From NCBI GenBank assembly GCA_015680685.1, contig MNCI01037820.1:870530-934529 (forward strand): a stretch of DNA of 64,000 bases. Direction: 5' to 3'. Positions within the stretch are counted from its first letter, which is position 1, and each line of letters opens with the position of its first letter. The notes beneath the pieces are model-generated. The model was not told the origin of the DNA, did not search any database, and worked only from the letters and a program-made list of their open reading frames with translations. Shown here in pieces: positions 1-12,179 of this stretch. The stretch is from Gnetum montanum. Its lineage: Eukaryota > Streptophyta > Gnetopsida > Gnetales > Gnetaceae. The translations under genes were made by a program, and so were the position numbers.

Positions 1-67
1 GACAGGCACTTAGATTGTCATCACGATTAGGGCCATAGCAGCTGAAGAGAAGGTAAGAAACATCATC

Positions 68-720
68 ATGGTGATGGTTCCCCTTCTTCTTCTCCTTCAT
101 CTCATCACTCACCCTCTCCTTCCACATCTGGGTGTAGCCACCATGAACATAACGGTGAGGATAGAGGTAGACAAAATGAGAGACCTCGATGGGAAATTTG
201 AGAGAGGGGACAATGGCATGAACGAAGGCAAAGTAGGGAACAACGAAGACATCACAGGCATCATGAAAGAGATGATCATGAAGAGCCCCTATTTGCAACC
301 CGAAAGTATGCTCAACATAACGGAGGCAGTAAGAATTCCAACAAGGCACCAAAAGGACAGTCGGATCAAACGCTTAGACATGAACAATATCCCATGCTTT
401 GAGGGGGGATACAACTCAGATCCACAACATCATTTATAGGCATTCCATGATGCCTGCACCTTGCAGAACATAGAAAACGAGTGGCAAAAACTTAAGTTAT
501 TTCCCAGGACACTCACCAAGGAAGCAAAGAGTTGGTACCAATCCTTAGAATCGGAAACCATCAGGAGGTGGAGTACGATGTTAGAACTCTTCAACGATAA
601 GTATCAAACATACTCCAAAGTGTCTAATTTGTGTAAGAAGATCCAAGAATGGAAGCAAGGTACTCATGAACCCTTGGATGCTGCCANAAAGAATACAATA
701 GTGATCCCTCCCTTCAGAAG
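68..720 (+). pseudogene. gag (retrotrans_gag domain), broken
   Basis: This is the N-terminal and core capsid part of gag, which forms the virus-like particle. The core spans roughly 440-690 and has the family signature of a W-x-K-L-x-x-F-P segment, then W-Y-x-S-L and an F-N-x-K-Y segment. An in-frame TAG at 437-439 stands where relatives in this window have Gln (CAG). At 687 there is one ambiguous base. Immediately after it the sequence jumps past about 60 residues present in element A, so this spot is a collapsed assembly gap or a real deletion. The 5' limit of the frame is uncertain because relatives have further upstream residues. Confidence 0.75.
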
Positions 721-1638
721 AAGGGAGTGAAATTTTGTGATGAGGAGGATGAGTCACCACTCGATGAGTTGGTGAATAGAAAAACCTTTCCGATCCAAAG
801 ACTAACAACCGTGGTATCAGCTAAGATGGATCAATTGTGGGATTTCTTAGACTCCAGACTTGAAAGTGTCTTGAAAATCATAGAAGAGTCTAAGGAAGAA
901 TGAAGTAGTGAGAAAGGTAAGACAAAGTAGAGAAATTCAGGCCCTGCACATAACAAGGGTAAGGGGAAAATTCCTATCTTCAATGAAGTTGTGAATTCAG
1001 ACATAGACGATGACGGTGGATGTGAGATCTGCTAATATGACCATCCTAAGGGATGTTGTCCAATTATCTCACATCTACAGGAGTTTGGGGTGTATGCGTT
1101 TAATCCAAGACTCAACCAATGGCAAACACCCCAAAGGTTACCTTATCCACAAGGTAACCCAAGGCAGTTCCACCAACCACTAACATACTATCGAAGTGGA
1201 ACTCCACCACAACCCATCGGACAGCATCAGTAGTGGCAATACCCACATTCATGGGGGATGCCACTACCAGCACAACAGTACCCTTACCGGCAGCCTGATC
1301 CTTATGGTTATTATGTGCAATAGTTGATTTCTCCAAGTGACTCTATGGGTCACACTACTCCCCAACGTCACTACCAAGTTCGGGAGTACTTTAGGAGGAC
1401 TCCTTCTCCTCCAGGAGGTATTCCACACTCATCCCATCCTCCAACTCCATCTGCACCTCTTCCACCTATAGTTCCCCTACCTCCTACTCCAACAATGCAA
1501 GGGAAACTCCCTACTCAACTGCGGCAACGAAATGCTACGAGAGCTATGAATATTCAAACTACTGTTGGTTCTGACAACTGTAAAAAGTAAAGACCTTTCT
1601 TCAGAACCAGAAGCCTAGACAAACTCTTGCAACAATAA
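719..1638 (+). pseudogene. gag C-terminus: zinc knuckle and proline-rich linker
   Basis: One reading frame continues from about 719 to the protease, interrupted only by isolated stops (for example near 901, 1321 and 1588). Around 1021-1065 it encodes a zinc-knuckle-like motif spaced C-x2-C-x3-H-x4-C, with one internal codon now a stop. The same spacing is seen in elements A, B and D. A Q/W/P-rich stretch (1110-1320) and a P/S/T-rich stretch (1390-1500) follow. The knuckle should bind genomic RNA during packaging; the linker resembles that of the other copies. Confidence 0.65.
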
Positions 1639-2378
1639 GTGGTTGAGCCTATGTACACTCCTCCACCATCTAACGCTTCGGAGCACCCTTCAGTCCAACA
1701 ACAGAGCTGTATGCATACGGTTATGTTAACGCATACCGTAACTGACTGGATCAAGGTAGGCCACCTTCCCAGGAAACTATCGGACCGTGGGAGTCCCTTA
1801 ATCTATCTACAAATTGCCGAGAATGAACCACATAAGGCTCTTCTTGACTCAGGTTTCGGAGTCAATTTAATATCAAGAGAGATGTATCAAGCCTACCCCA
1901 ACTTAAGAAGAGCAATATCCAATTGAAGCTGGCTGATCAATCCATCACCATTCTCTTGGGATTGGTGGAGGACATCATCACCACTGTGTGTGGGTGGTCA
2001 TACCCAGCCGATTTCCTGGTGATTGAAATCAACAATAACGAAGGGGGCTTCCCAATTATAATGGGAAGGCCATGGCTAAGTACAGTAGATGCGTACCTAG
2101 GGATCCGTGATCTTTCCTTGCAGATATCTAAGATAAACATATATGGAAAGATCGAGAAGAAGAAAGTTCCATGCATCACATACAGTGACTCAGAGGGTGA
2201 TGACATGGAAGAGTGTTCAACATTTCTTCCATGTGATCGGTGTGCCCAAGAAACACAAACTCAAAGGTGCCTGTATGTAGCAACCACACCAGTAGTAGAC
2301 ACCCCGTGGTTGATAGCTACTAGGAAGAGCAAACTAAAATGCACAGAACGAATTGAGGAAACTCATGCTAACAACTAA
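1639..2378 (+). pseudogene. retropepsin-like aspartic protease, one frameshift
   Basis: This is the retroviral-type aspartic protease that would cleave the Gag polyprotein. The catalytic triad is seen as L-L-D-S-G at about 1837-1857, followed by a V-N-L-I-S segment. The second conserved block, F-P-I-I-M-G-R-P-W-L, lies near 2049-2079 with the usual spacing. The frame shifts near 1923, so the two halves are in different phases. The catalytic Asp is retained. The C-terminal tail (2150-2378) is unassigned. No RT follows. Confidence 0.75.
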
Positions 2379-4110
2379 GGCATAGAAACGTTGGAATATG
2401 AGCATTGCCAACTTCCACCCCTTAATTTGAGAACATCAGCGGGAAGAAGTTGGGCACTTTTACGAAATTCAAATAGACATTCATTATTTCGGATCTCTGC
2501 CTTGCAATTTAGTCATGGAGGAGATGGCCACCTATGCTGATCATTGGAGGCCCTCAGTTCTTTTTAGTTTTTGTTTTACGCGTTTTTTTCTTACACATTT
2601 TTGTCTTACACGTTTTTGTTTTACAAGTTTTTGTTTTATAGTTTTTGTTTTACATGTTTTTGTTTTACAAATTTCTTTAACTTTTCTTATTTTTGTTTTA
2701 CAACATCGTTATATTTTTCCATTTTGTGTGTGTGTTTGTGTGTGTTTTACCCATCCTGCAAGTTTGTCACCCAATAAGTGTTCTTCATGATGGTATGAAC
2801 TGCTTTTCATTGATTGCTAATGTTTGGTTTTTACCTTTAAGTTACGATGTTGACACTAAGGTATGTTCTTTTGATATGGTAGGCAATGAGTCCACTTCAT
2901 CCATTCATCCACAAAGTCTATGGTCTCTCTTGGCTTGGGAATGTATAGTCCCCTTTCTAATAAGAACTTTAACAAATCGGTGATTGGGTATCTCTTAAAC
3001 CAAGGAAGGACTCAAGGTTTGAAAAGGGTGTGACTTCAAGGGAACTTGATGCATTTGTGTCGACCATTCTCTTGGGTGCTTGGATGTTTTCTTCTTGAGT
3101 TTTCTCATTGTTCCGATGTTACCCAATTATCGGAAGCTGATAATAAAAATAAGAAGTCTTTGCATGGTGTGGTTCTCACTCATAAAAACACAAAACAAAA
3201 AAAAAAAGAAAAAAGAAAAAAGAAAAAGTGAGAATTCAAAGCACACCCCTTAGAAAAAATAATCTCTTGGGCTACAAGCACTGGTTATGGAACCAAAAGT
3301 GTTCCCTCTAACTAAGGCCCCTTCTCACTCCCCATTCTCTCCTTTGTTTCGTCGGAATGGTGGTGGCTCTTGGAGGAAGCATTCTTGTTATTCAAGTGGA
3401 TGGTTTGACCAAGTGCATTGATGTGAAGTCATTGGATGTGGTTGGTTTGAGGCCAGAGTTGGAATGAGATTTGCCAAGTCACATTAATCATGAAACACAC
3501 AAGGGGCTGTACACCACCTTGTTCTTGGGATTCCATTCCATTCTCTTCTTTCCACCCTTATCTCCATTGTTTACCTCATTGCCGGTTGTATCATTAGTGT
3601 ATATTTTGGTAGATGCATTGTTTTTTTTTTTGGTAAATTCTTACGGTTAAGACTTTAACTCTTGTTCCCAATGACATTCCTAGAGCCTACGGACTCTTTG
3701 AATGTGGGTTTGTCAGGGCATTAAGGGCATGAGCCTACTTTGGGGAGGACCCACTGACATTCCTCTTTGGTGCATCAGTTAACTTCTTTCCCTTAACATT
3801 TTGTGATCTATTTTATTTTGTTCATTTCCATCTTGACATCCACTTTATTGATGTAACTGTTGTCTCTTTTTGTTCATCGTTCTTGTTCCTTTTCTTTTTC
3901 CATTCTCTCGCTACGGGAGGTTCGTGATTAGTCATGGGGGTACAGGGCCCAATTTTTTTGATTTTCTCCTAACCCCTACACCTTCGATAGACATCATTAA
4001 TATATCTCCAGATCTGTAATCAGCCATACCATAACCTAGCCAATGGACTTACACCGAAGCAAGGTATCAACTACATTGAAATTCATTTACCCTTGCTAAT
4101 ATAAGCCTGT
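2379..4110 (+). other. long non-coding part of element I between protease and 3' ORF
   Basis: I see no credible coding region here. It starts with T-rich tandem repeats (2566-2700) and contains an A-rich tract (3183-3230). The block at 3715-3752, with a CTTTGGGGAGGACCCAC core, is shared with the matching part of element A and, mutated, with B and D. Near 3932 there is a polypurine-tract-like GTCATGGGGGTA about 540 bp before the real one. Confidence 0.6.
2566..2700 (+). repeat. T-rich short tandem repeat
   Basis: About seven irregular copies of a 16-20 bp unit built on GTTTTTGTTTTACA lie here. They fall in the 3' non-coding part of element I. Tandem repeats in this part are common in plant Ty3/gypsy elements. 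Confidence 0.7.
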
Positions 4111-4123
4111 GTTATGTGTGCAG

Positions 4124-4225
4124 ATGGTGATCATGCAACAACAGACCAGATTTAGAAGGAATGCTTGGAATGGAGCAGTGCTGGAAGTAGCGATGCAAGG
4201 AGCAAGATCGATGGCACACTTATAG
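4124..4225 (+). CDS. possible short 3' ORF of element I (34 codons)
   Basis: A pyrimidine-poor but acceptor-like TGTGTGCAG directly precedes an ATG at 4124, which opens a 34-codon frame ending TAG. The same arrangement, an AG acceptor immediately followed by an ATG, is found in A (35293), D (59338) and G (9312), upstream of related or longer 3' ORFs. It may be the remnant of a spliced 3' gene. The protein itself is not recognisable. Confidence 0.3.
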   Translation: MVIMQQQTRFRRNAWNGAVLEVAMQGARSMAHL

Positions 4226-4475
4226 ATAGACAATGAAAGGTACAATCTTGGCATTGGTAGGAGCAAAAATTCTTTCTGTCTCTCTCTTTCTCAGCTGCCA
4301 ACTAAGGCCTGATGTCAATGTAATAAGGTGTTCACCCTTGTTGTCATGAACACTAGTTTGTTGAGTCTTGTAATGATGATCCGTTTACATGTCATCCCAT
4401 TAGTTTCCTTTGAGTCAATAATCCCGTACCTTCCCGATATTATTGTAATGAACTTAAGGACGAGTTTCCATTTAG

Positions 4476-4486
4476 TCATGGGGGTA
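4476..4486 (+). other. polypurine tract of element I
   Basis: TCATGGGGGTA directly abuts the TGATGGG start of the 3' LTR. Elements A, B and D carry the same tract in the equivalent place on the minus strand, so its role as plus-strand primer is well supported. Confidence 0.85.
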
Positions 4487-5260
4487 TGATGGGACACGAT
4501 ATTGCATGGGTTGCGATATCGCGGCCGTCGCGATATTGCAGTGCATCGTCATATCTATAAATAAGAGGCAGCTCTCCCTTTTTTCATCATCCTAGGCTAG
4601 ACAGTAGGGAAACTATGGCAGATTGATCACTCCAGAGATAGAATATTTTCCATGTGCCTGCAGTAGGAGTCCCAAAGTGAACGGATCTTTATTCGAGCAA
4701 ACATTGTACCTAAACACAAGTTTGTGTATAGCAATAAAGACGAGCTTCGTGGATAAACCTTGCAGTGCATGGAATAGGATTTATTTACTATTTGTTATTT
4801 ACATGTTTTATTAGTTGTTAAATCCTTCTCAACCCTTCTCTCCTAGTTAAGTGCCTCAGTACGACCACTTTTAGCACATGCGTTACGCTTGGTGATCCCA
4901 ACAACGATTAGCGTTTGGTAGCCAAGGTTGCATCAGTTTAGGGTGTGTACGGTAAGTGGGAACAGATGCTGATGCTAGGTAATTTAGACTTAGTTCATTA
5001 GTTAAAGTTAGTAATTAGTTTCTCAACCCTTCACCTTGTTAGCATAGGAGACAAAAGCATAAAAGACTATAAAAATCATATACCTTAGACTTGCTTAACC
5101 ATACACTATGACAACTACAAGTAAGTCTAGGAAGACAATGAATGATTAACCCTAAGTGTTCTTGGGGTGTGTAGGCACTTAGTCTGCAGAGTTCGACTGG
5201 ATCGCGCATGCTACGCTCGTATTCATATGGTTGAGTGTAGGGGTATCTCACCACTCATTA
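4487..5260 (+). repeat. 3' LTR of element I (774 bp)
   Basis: It begins TGATGGGACACG and ends CACTCATTA, where relatives end CACTCATCA. Its last ~60 bp are the reverse complement of the inner ends of the minus-strand LTRs at 39091, 49110 and 57824. U3 is short and built of GATATCGC/GCGATATTG palindromic pieces. A TATA box CTATAAATA lies at 4555-4563, followed by AAGAGG as in the A LTRs. Confidence 0.85.
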
Positions 5261-5263
5261 ATT

Positions 5264-5336
5264 ACCCACCAAAATTGAATCCATAACTTGAGCTTTCAAA
5301 TCAAGAGTCTTATCACTAGGTTAACATCTTATCCAA
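5264..5336 (-). repeat. tRNA-related SINE-like head, copy 1
   Basis: Read on the minus strand this resembles a tRNA-derived Pol III promoter: a degraded A box (TTAACCTAGTG) and a B-box-like GATTCAATTTT about 35 bp further. The same ~68 bp occurs at 55613-55680 with better boxes. It starts only a few bases after the LTR of element I, so I may have inserted into it. It cannot be a functional tRNA because the arms do not fold properly. Confidence 0.4.
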
Positions 5337-5941
5337 AATTTTACCATTGAATGAGGATGTATTAGGTTTTTGAGCAATGTTCAAACTTAATCTTTGATAT
5401 TTTTTAATAATCTTAAAACTCATGAAGTTAGAATTTTTATGCAAAATTTGTAGGCATAGCTTGAGTAAATAGATAAAAAAGGAAAGAGGGGATTAATAAG
5501 ACTTTTATGTTGAGAATGAAAAATGTGGCAAAATTCTTCCCTTTATTTCAAGTATAAATAGAGGTCATGGAACTTGATGTAAAGACACATTAGAGTAATG
5601 AGCATTTAAAGATGAAGTAAAGTGTTTTTTCCTCATCTCTTAATCCATCTTCCTGTTTGCTACTATCCACTAATGAGCTCCATGAGCACTTTCTTTCTCT
5701 CATTCTTGTTGTCATAACTTTAATCAAAAGCTTTCCCAATTACAGGTGATTAATCCTCAAAATTATCTTAGTAATTTTCATAATTATCTCATAATAGTTC
5801 TCATAATTATTTCACATTTGAATAATTTTCCCTCATAATTTCTTACAAATTAATTACACAAACCTTCTCTCAAGTTTACTCTACAAGATCATTAAAGAAA
5901 TGTATTCAAAAAGATATTAAAGTCATATCTAATTCTAAGCT
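5337..5941. other. AT-rich spacer, no recognised feature
   Basis: This stretch is AT-rich with no convincing open frame, RNA gene or repeat. Several ATAATT/CTCATAATT runs occur near 5770-5850. Confidence 0.5.
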
Positions 5942-6766
5942 TGATGAGTAGTAGATTGGACCCTATGTCCAACCCTATGAATCACAAGCGTTCATGCATG
6001 ATCTGGTCAAAATATATGGATTTAGGACTAGATGGATATCTTAGATACCTAAGTGTTAGATGTTGATTGTTATCTTCCTAATCATACTTATGTTAGTTCC
6101 CTTAGTATGATCAAGTATGATTGAGGTGCATGATCGTTATTTATTATTATTAACATATTTGAAAGATTAAAGTATTAAAATATAAAACTAATTAACCTAA
6201 ATGCAAAGAATTAATCTAAATTACCCCAAGTGTAGAGCATTTGTTCCAACCTTTTATACACAACCTAAACATGTACTAATATTGTTGGATTATCAAGTGT
6301 TTACTATTGGGATTACCAAACACTAGTACTTTATGTTCGAAGTGGTCCTGCTTATGCATGATTACTTAAGCATTGAATAATAAATTCCTTAACTAATAGC
6401 ATGGGAAAGTCAATAAAAATTAATAGTAAAATGCTATAAAGTAAATCAAATTGCTAGTCGAAGTATTACAATGAAGAAAATAAATCTTGATTTTATTATT
6501 TTCATGCACATGTATCTAAGTACATAATGCACTCAAATAACACTCTATACAACTTGTTTAATCCATACTTTAGCCACTTAGAGGAGAAAATTCTAACTTC
6601 TATTGTGTGAAACTACAAGAGACTAGCTAAGGAAATGACTAAATGGTGTCATAAATGCAATGGGTCTACATATTTATATGGGCAAAAATAGAGATTGGAT
6701 CAACATATATGTGTTGACACATTAAAGAATGCATGTCAACACAATTGACTAATTTATTATTCATCA
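5942..6766 (-). repeat. 3' LTR of element G (825 bp)
   Basis: The inner end on the plus strand, TGATGAGTAG followed by an ACCCTATGTCCAACC stretch, is a diverged form of the ends at 39091 and 49110. The outer end is TTCATCA, directly followed by a polypurine-tract complement. A TATA-like TATAAATA lies near 6671-6679 on the minus strand. Confidence 0.7.
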
Positions 6767-6778
6767 TACCTACATGAC
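6767..6778 (-). other. polypurine tract of element G, eroded
   Basis: On the minus strand GTCATGTAGGTA abuts TGATGA. It matches the GTCATGGGGGTA tract of the other family members with two G positions changed. Confidence 0.6.
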
Positions 6779-6989
6779 TAACTAAAAACTCATCCTTTAG
6801 TAAACAAAAATAGGATTAAGTTAATTAGAAATTTAAGGAAGTATGTGATTAACTAACTAACTAACTATAGCATGAATGCTATAGTACAACAAAACTATTA
6901 AAGTGCTTACAGTTGAACTCAATAAAATTTAGACACATTACAAATTTTGGATTGGTCATGATGTACAAAACTAACCTAAGTTAGATAAT

Positions 6990-9312
6990 CTAGATGGTTC
7001 TAGTAGGTGGTGGCTCTTCCAACTTTAGCCATTGCTCCTTCTACCTTGGTTGTATTGGTGGCCTTCACTACTCCGTTAATATTGAAAGTTTGAACACATT
7101 CAATAATGCCTTCATCTTCTATTTCGTAATCTTAGGATCATTGATTATCTAGGTACCCTTTCCTAGATTGGACGATGTTGGCACAACCAATGGTAAGACA
7201 AAGCATATAATAGTTTTTTGGTATTGATAAACCAATCTTTGAATTACTTGCATTTTGATGTCAAATCCTCACATGGTGTTTTACAACTCATATTGGTTCA
7301 TCATCCTTTCATTTACCTCTTTGAGCATGGTCACTTGATCCTTGTAATGATTCTTCACCTTTTTATATTTCAATATCTTATTCTTCTAGATAATAATCTC
7401 GATAGTTGACTTTTGTTTGATAGCCCATAACTCCTCCATTTAGAGATTTTGATTTTTAGTTGCCAACCTTCTAACATCTTGGTTTACCCTAATAAGTTGC
7501 TTTTGTTGGTGCTTAAGGTATTTTTCCAATTATTCCTTCTACTTCCCTACCTTAAGCAAACACTAATTATTTTTAGTTAGATTCTTAGTCTCTCAGTGCA
7601 CTTGGATGAGATCATTATTTGTGCTGTGTAGCATTGCATCTGATAATGATGCATTCCAAATGATCTTTTGTTTCTCCTTTTTGACTTTGATTGTCTTTCA
7701 TAAAGCTTCTAGAAAACTTCATCTTTTATTAGCTCTAGTAAAAAGGATGATTGGATAAGACAAGAGAGATCTAAATTCTCCAACATTGGATACTAATCAT
7801 TGAATAATGTTGGTATCCTCCTGAATTTGCACTTTTGCTACTAGGAGCTTGCCCCTTGTTCCTAGTAGTTTTTCATATGTAGTTGATATGTCTTCTAGGA
7901 TATTAAATATCTTCAGAATCAATTATCTAGTACCCACCAATCTTTTCAACACTTCTTTATGATGAGTTGTCATCATTCCTTTATATCTGATTCCTCCAAA
8001 TACTTGGATATCTACCATGGTAGTAATGTTAGGCATTGGTACTGTAGGAATTTTTAGTCCTTTATCAATCCTATTTGTCACCACCTCTAATAGGGATACT
8101 ATAACCTCCCTTGTGATAGGATTAGCACAAATAATGTCTTAGATCCTTTTCATGAAGAACATGTTTTCCAAATTATTTGATGGCCAACTAATGATTCTTG
8201 CAACCTCTTTGAGATGACTCATGATTTAGTGATAAGTAGATGGCTTACATCCACTAGATACTTATTATTGTTGTTGCTCCCTTAGTTGTCTTAGGCATTT
8301 TTCCATGTCTACAATATCCTAAGTTAGTGGTGGTGGTGGTGGTGGTGATGCATTCTCTAGGAACTTAAAGGGTATCTTCTCCTTCATTATTTCCTATTGT
8401 GATGCACTAGAAATCTTTTGAAGTATGTTGTTAGCGTAACGAGCAATTCCTCCTCTTTTGCACAATTTTCTAATTAAGAAAGGAAAGGGAACTATCTTCT
8501 TGCCTTTTTCATTCTCCTTAAATTTCTTTGTGATCTTTAAGAAGGTTAGCTAAAGCAAGTTTATAGGAAATTTTTCATTAAGAGTTGCACATGTCTTGGT
8601 AGAGGAGGACATGATCTTACAAGGTTGTACCATTGGATTGAGATGATATGTCACTATCTTAAAGTATATCTTCTTTTCCTTAATTAGGATGTTGTACATC
8701 TTATGGTTAAATTTATAACATCTTAGAGTCCATTCTTTATTCACTTTTATATTAGACTAGGTTGATACCTTTGCAAGCTTTGCCTCCACATTAGGCAATC
8801 CTAATGCTTCTTCTATGGCCTCCACTGAGTAGGAAATGGTAATATCCTTAATCTTCACCATTGCATCTCCTTGGTGATTATTTTAGAAAAGATAGATTTC
8901 ACCAAGGTACCATTTCTCACTAGTGGAAATAATGACCAAATTAGGGATGCCTACAACTACCTACAAATCTCCTCAAGTATGAACTCTAAGAATGGTCCAA
9001 AGTTTAATTTCTAGAGAACTATGCTATGAACTTTCTTACTTTGGACCTTCTCCAAGAAAGCCTCTATGAGTATAACCTTAAACCTTGGCCTCAGTCTATG
9101 TACTTCACTTTACCTAAACAGATCTATTTTTGTAGTGGAAATCTATCAAACAAATTTCATCGAAGCTCCTCCCTTAGTAATTATATTGTGTGTATTATCT
9201 CAGTTATTTGTTTTACTTTTTGTTATTATTGTTGCTATAATCATCATCCTCTAGGATGCTTTTGTCTTGGCTGTGATGGTCCATCCTCCTAAGAACCTTG
9301 CTTTGGCATCAT
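6990..9312 (-). pseudogene. 3' ORF (additional ORF) of element G, heavily broken
   Basis: On the minus strand a GATTATAG acceptor-like site is followed at 9312 by ATG and a short basic start (M-P-K-Q-G-S). Elements A and D have the same site followed by a related start. About 2.3 kb of broken coding-like sequence follows, with a proline run from the (GGT)n at 8327-8347 and coiled-coil-like segments near the C-terminal end. The position between pol and the 3' LTR, behind a splice acceptor, is where Athila-lineage elements keep an env-like or additional gene. I see no signal peptide or membrane segment that would support an envelope-like protein. Confidence 0.45.
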
Positions 9313-10299
9313 CTATAATCACATAGACAACCATTGATTAGCCTTGGTAGCATGAGTACAAGTTTTGATACCCTTCAATCATCCTTTAGCTAGCTTAATT
9401 TTGAAAAAACAAATATATTTCTATTGCTTCTAAGTAATCACAATCTTATTATCCTGAGGTCCTAAGGTAGCTAAGCATTGTTAATCTAATTAATTTTTAT
9501 TCTTTAGTTAAGTTTAACTACTTTATCTATTTAATTGTGAGGTATTGAAGATTTCCAAAAATCCTACTGTAGGTGCTCCCACAACATTGAGATTGACTCT
9601 AAAAGCTTACAAAATAAAAAATGGATGAAATTGGATGTATAGAAATTAAGGTATAGCACATAGAAGGCTCTGAGCTTAAGAAAATGTAAAAACTCTCCAT
9701 GCATTTAAAGGTAAATGATAAAAATTTGGCTAATGATCATGGATATATCTAGTTTTTCTATACTAAGTTGACAAGAATGCATCAATGAAGATGTGTCAAT
9801 ATAGCACAAATTTAAAATTTTCTTTTGAATTTATAGCCTCTTTTTATGAATTTAGAAGTGATTTAGAAGGTCAAATGAGAGCTAGAAAGAGGTTCTAGAC
9901 ATGATGACATCATTTGTGAGGTTCAATTTGAGGTTCATATGTGTTTAAAAGCTTTCATAACATAAACAAAGATTTGACACTTGATGTTTATGAAAAGATG
10001 ATATGAAAAATGGGGAAGGTATTCAACTTGATACTACAACTTAATGATTTGGAGATGTGTAGGTGGTGTTATAAACTAGATGTCGAGAGCTTGTAGGATA
10101 AGAGTTACTATGATCTTTTGTTTTAGAAGTTGGAATGCATGCTCATATTCCTTAGTCTATTCAAATGATGCATGAACTCTACTTGTGGTTAGGTAACCTT
10201 AGAGAAATTCTCAATAAATTTCCTGTAGTAGCCTATGTTTCTAAGGAATGATCACGCATCTTTCATTATTTATGGTTGTTATGTTATTTCTTGTATTAC

Positions 10300-10935
10300 T
10301 ATTATCTTCTCTAGATACACTTCATTTTCTTTTTCTAAAATCCATTGCCCTAATATAATGCTCTCATAGATCATCAAATGGCTCTTTTGCCCATTGAGCT
10401 TGAGATTTGTCTTTATACATCATTTCAAAACCTCCTCTAGCTAGTTAAGTGCTTGCTCAAAATTTGACCCATGGGTGGAGAAGACATCCACAAAGACCTC
10501 CATACCACCACTAGTCTATTGTTGAAAGATGTTAAGAACAAGGCATTGGAAAGTTATAGGTGCATTGCATAGGTCATAGGGCATCTTCTTAGATGTAAAA
10601 GTCCCCTAAGGACTTGTGAATATCATCTTAACTTGATCTTTTGGGCTATTTGAATTTAATTATAGCCACTATAGATATTTAGGAAGTTGTAATATTCATG
10701 GCTTGCAATGGTATCCAACACTTGGTTCACAAATGAAAACATAAAATGTTCCTTGAAAGTTTTCATGTTCAATAGCCTAAAGTTAATGCACATTTTCCAT
10801 TAATCTTTCTAAGATACAATAATGAGTGTGCTCACCTACTCATTATCTACTCTAGGATAGATGAATCTAACTTTCAAGAGCTTTTCCACCTCCTTCTTTA
10901 CTACTTGCTTCAATTTAGGATTCAATATCCTATGT
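10300..10935 (-). pseudogene. Ty3/gypsy reverse transcriptase, decayed
   Basis: Minus-strand translation across frameshifts gives recognisable RT pieces. One segment of the form K-E-V-E-K-L-L-K-V-x-F-I-Y-P is followed by C-I-N-F-R-x-L-N (canonical C-V-D-F-R-x-L-N). Downstream come H-E-Y-Y-x-F-L-x-x-Y-S-G-Y-N and a residue of the P-M-x-x-x-x-A block. The 'heYYcFLDgYSGYNQI' style is typical of the Athila lineage. The catalytic aspartates are not preserved in one frame. Confidence 0.65.
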
Positions 10936-11559
10936 AGTTTTCACTTGGGCTTAATGGTGGAGTTCATATATATTTTTTGCTAGCATATGCATGTATCAAT
11001 ACCTATAATTTTATCATATGACCAAACAAAGACTGTTGGCCACTTTTTCATCACTTTAAACAACTTCTATTTTTGTTTCTTTATAAGCTAGGCATTCATG
11101 CTTACCAATTTACCATTTTTCAAAAGTACATACTCAAGGAATTTTGGTAATATTTTTAGCTCCAAGGGTTTTGATTCAAATAGTTTAAAAATTTTTAACT
11201 CTTCTTAATGTGTTTCTGCTTTCTTCTTTAGTTATGCATTTGAGAGTTGCTATTTGAGGTACTCTATTTTATTCATTTTATTAATGTAAGTACTTGTGAG
11301 GACTTTTGTCAATTTTATGTATATTATGAAGTTAGAGAAATCATCTAATATTAACCACTAGGTGCCTTCCTATTTTGTGGTTGTTGCATAAGGGCATCTT
11401 TATACATTGGCTAGTTTGGCACATGATCTACATGCTATGATGATTCTACTTTTTATTAACTTGATTTTCTGCATGCAATTGCATCCTATGTCACTAGACG
11501 TTATGTACGGAACTTTCTTCCTTCTTAGTTTTTTCATGCTTATTCTCCTTCAAAATCTT

Positions 11560-11880
11560 CATGCTTAGATCTTTGATTCCTAGCTTAGCATTGATTGTGC
11601 TTAGCTAAGCTCTCCCCATGATAATAGGAAATCCCCCCTTGTAAATATCCAGATGGATCACTAGGAAATCTATAGGTTACGATTAACCACTAATGATGAT
11701 TACAAGATCTTCTGCCAATTCTAAGAGAATAGTGATGGACTAGTCTACAAGCTCTAACCTGATGTTGCATTTCTTAAGCAATGCTAGGATTCAGGCTTTG
11801 TATATTTCTTAAGAAATTAAATTGACTCTAGAACCTAAGTCTAGTAAAGCCATACATGGTGCATTTACTACAATCGGTAA
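11560..11880 (-). pseudogene. aspartic protease, decayed
   Basis: On the minus strand an L-L-D-L-G-S-x-V-N-L-I-S block (plus-strand region 11820-11860) is followed by G-G-F-P-I-I-M-G-R-A near 11610-11650. These correspond to the two conserved blocks of element I's protease. The catalytic D-S-G has become D-L-G. Several stops interrupt the frame. Confidence 0.65.
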
Positions 11881-12179
11881 GTAGATCAAGGGGCTTCTTG
11901 AACAATCCTTTTTTTTTTTGGAAAGGATGTCCTACTTTGATCCATTTTATAACTGCATGAGTGAGCATGACAATTTGAATATCAAGGATATTTTCATTTG
12001 AAGGTAGCTCAGTTGATCTTCTAAAAGGTAATTTGCATATAATCTATAGACATGGATGCCTATGATGATTTTGATGAACTGTTTGGCTGAAAGAATGGTA
12101 TTTTTTAGGCTTATACTTAGACCCACTTGAGTTATCATCCATTTATAAGTTTACGGCCCTAGTGACATTTCATTGCTAA

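Larger units (their letters stand above)
1..5260 (+). mobile_element. Athila-like gag-protease LTR element (I), 5' part outside window
   Basis: This plus-strand LTR retrotransposon is entered from inside its coding region. The order is gag, zinc knuckle, proline-rich linker, aspartic protease, a long non-coding stretch, a polypurine tract and the 3' LTR (4487-5260). No reverse transcriptase or integrase follows the protease, so this copy is non-autonomous. Its protease matches the decayed protease of element G, and its gag matches elements A, B and D. A non-coding core near 3715-3752 is also shared with those copies. The 5' LTR and primer site lie left of the window. Lineage is inferred from domain type and relatives. 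Confidence 0.85.

Noticed and set aside
2515-2983. three overlapping plus-strand frames rich in Phe/Cys/Thr
   Set aside because: They are produced by the T-rich tandem repeat and its neighbourhood in the 3' non-coding part of element I.
8327-8350. (GGT)n microsatellite as an independent feature
   Set aside because: It is short and explained as the proline run of the decayed 3' ORF of element G.
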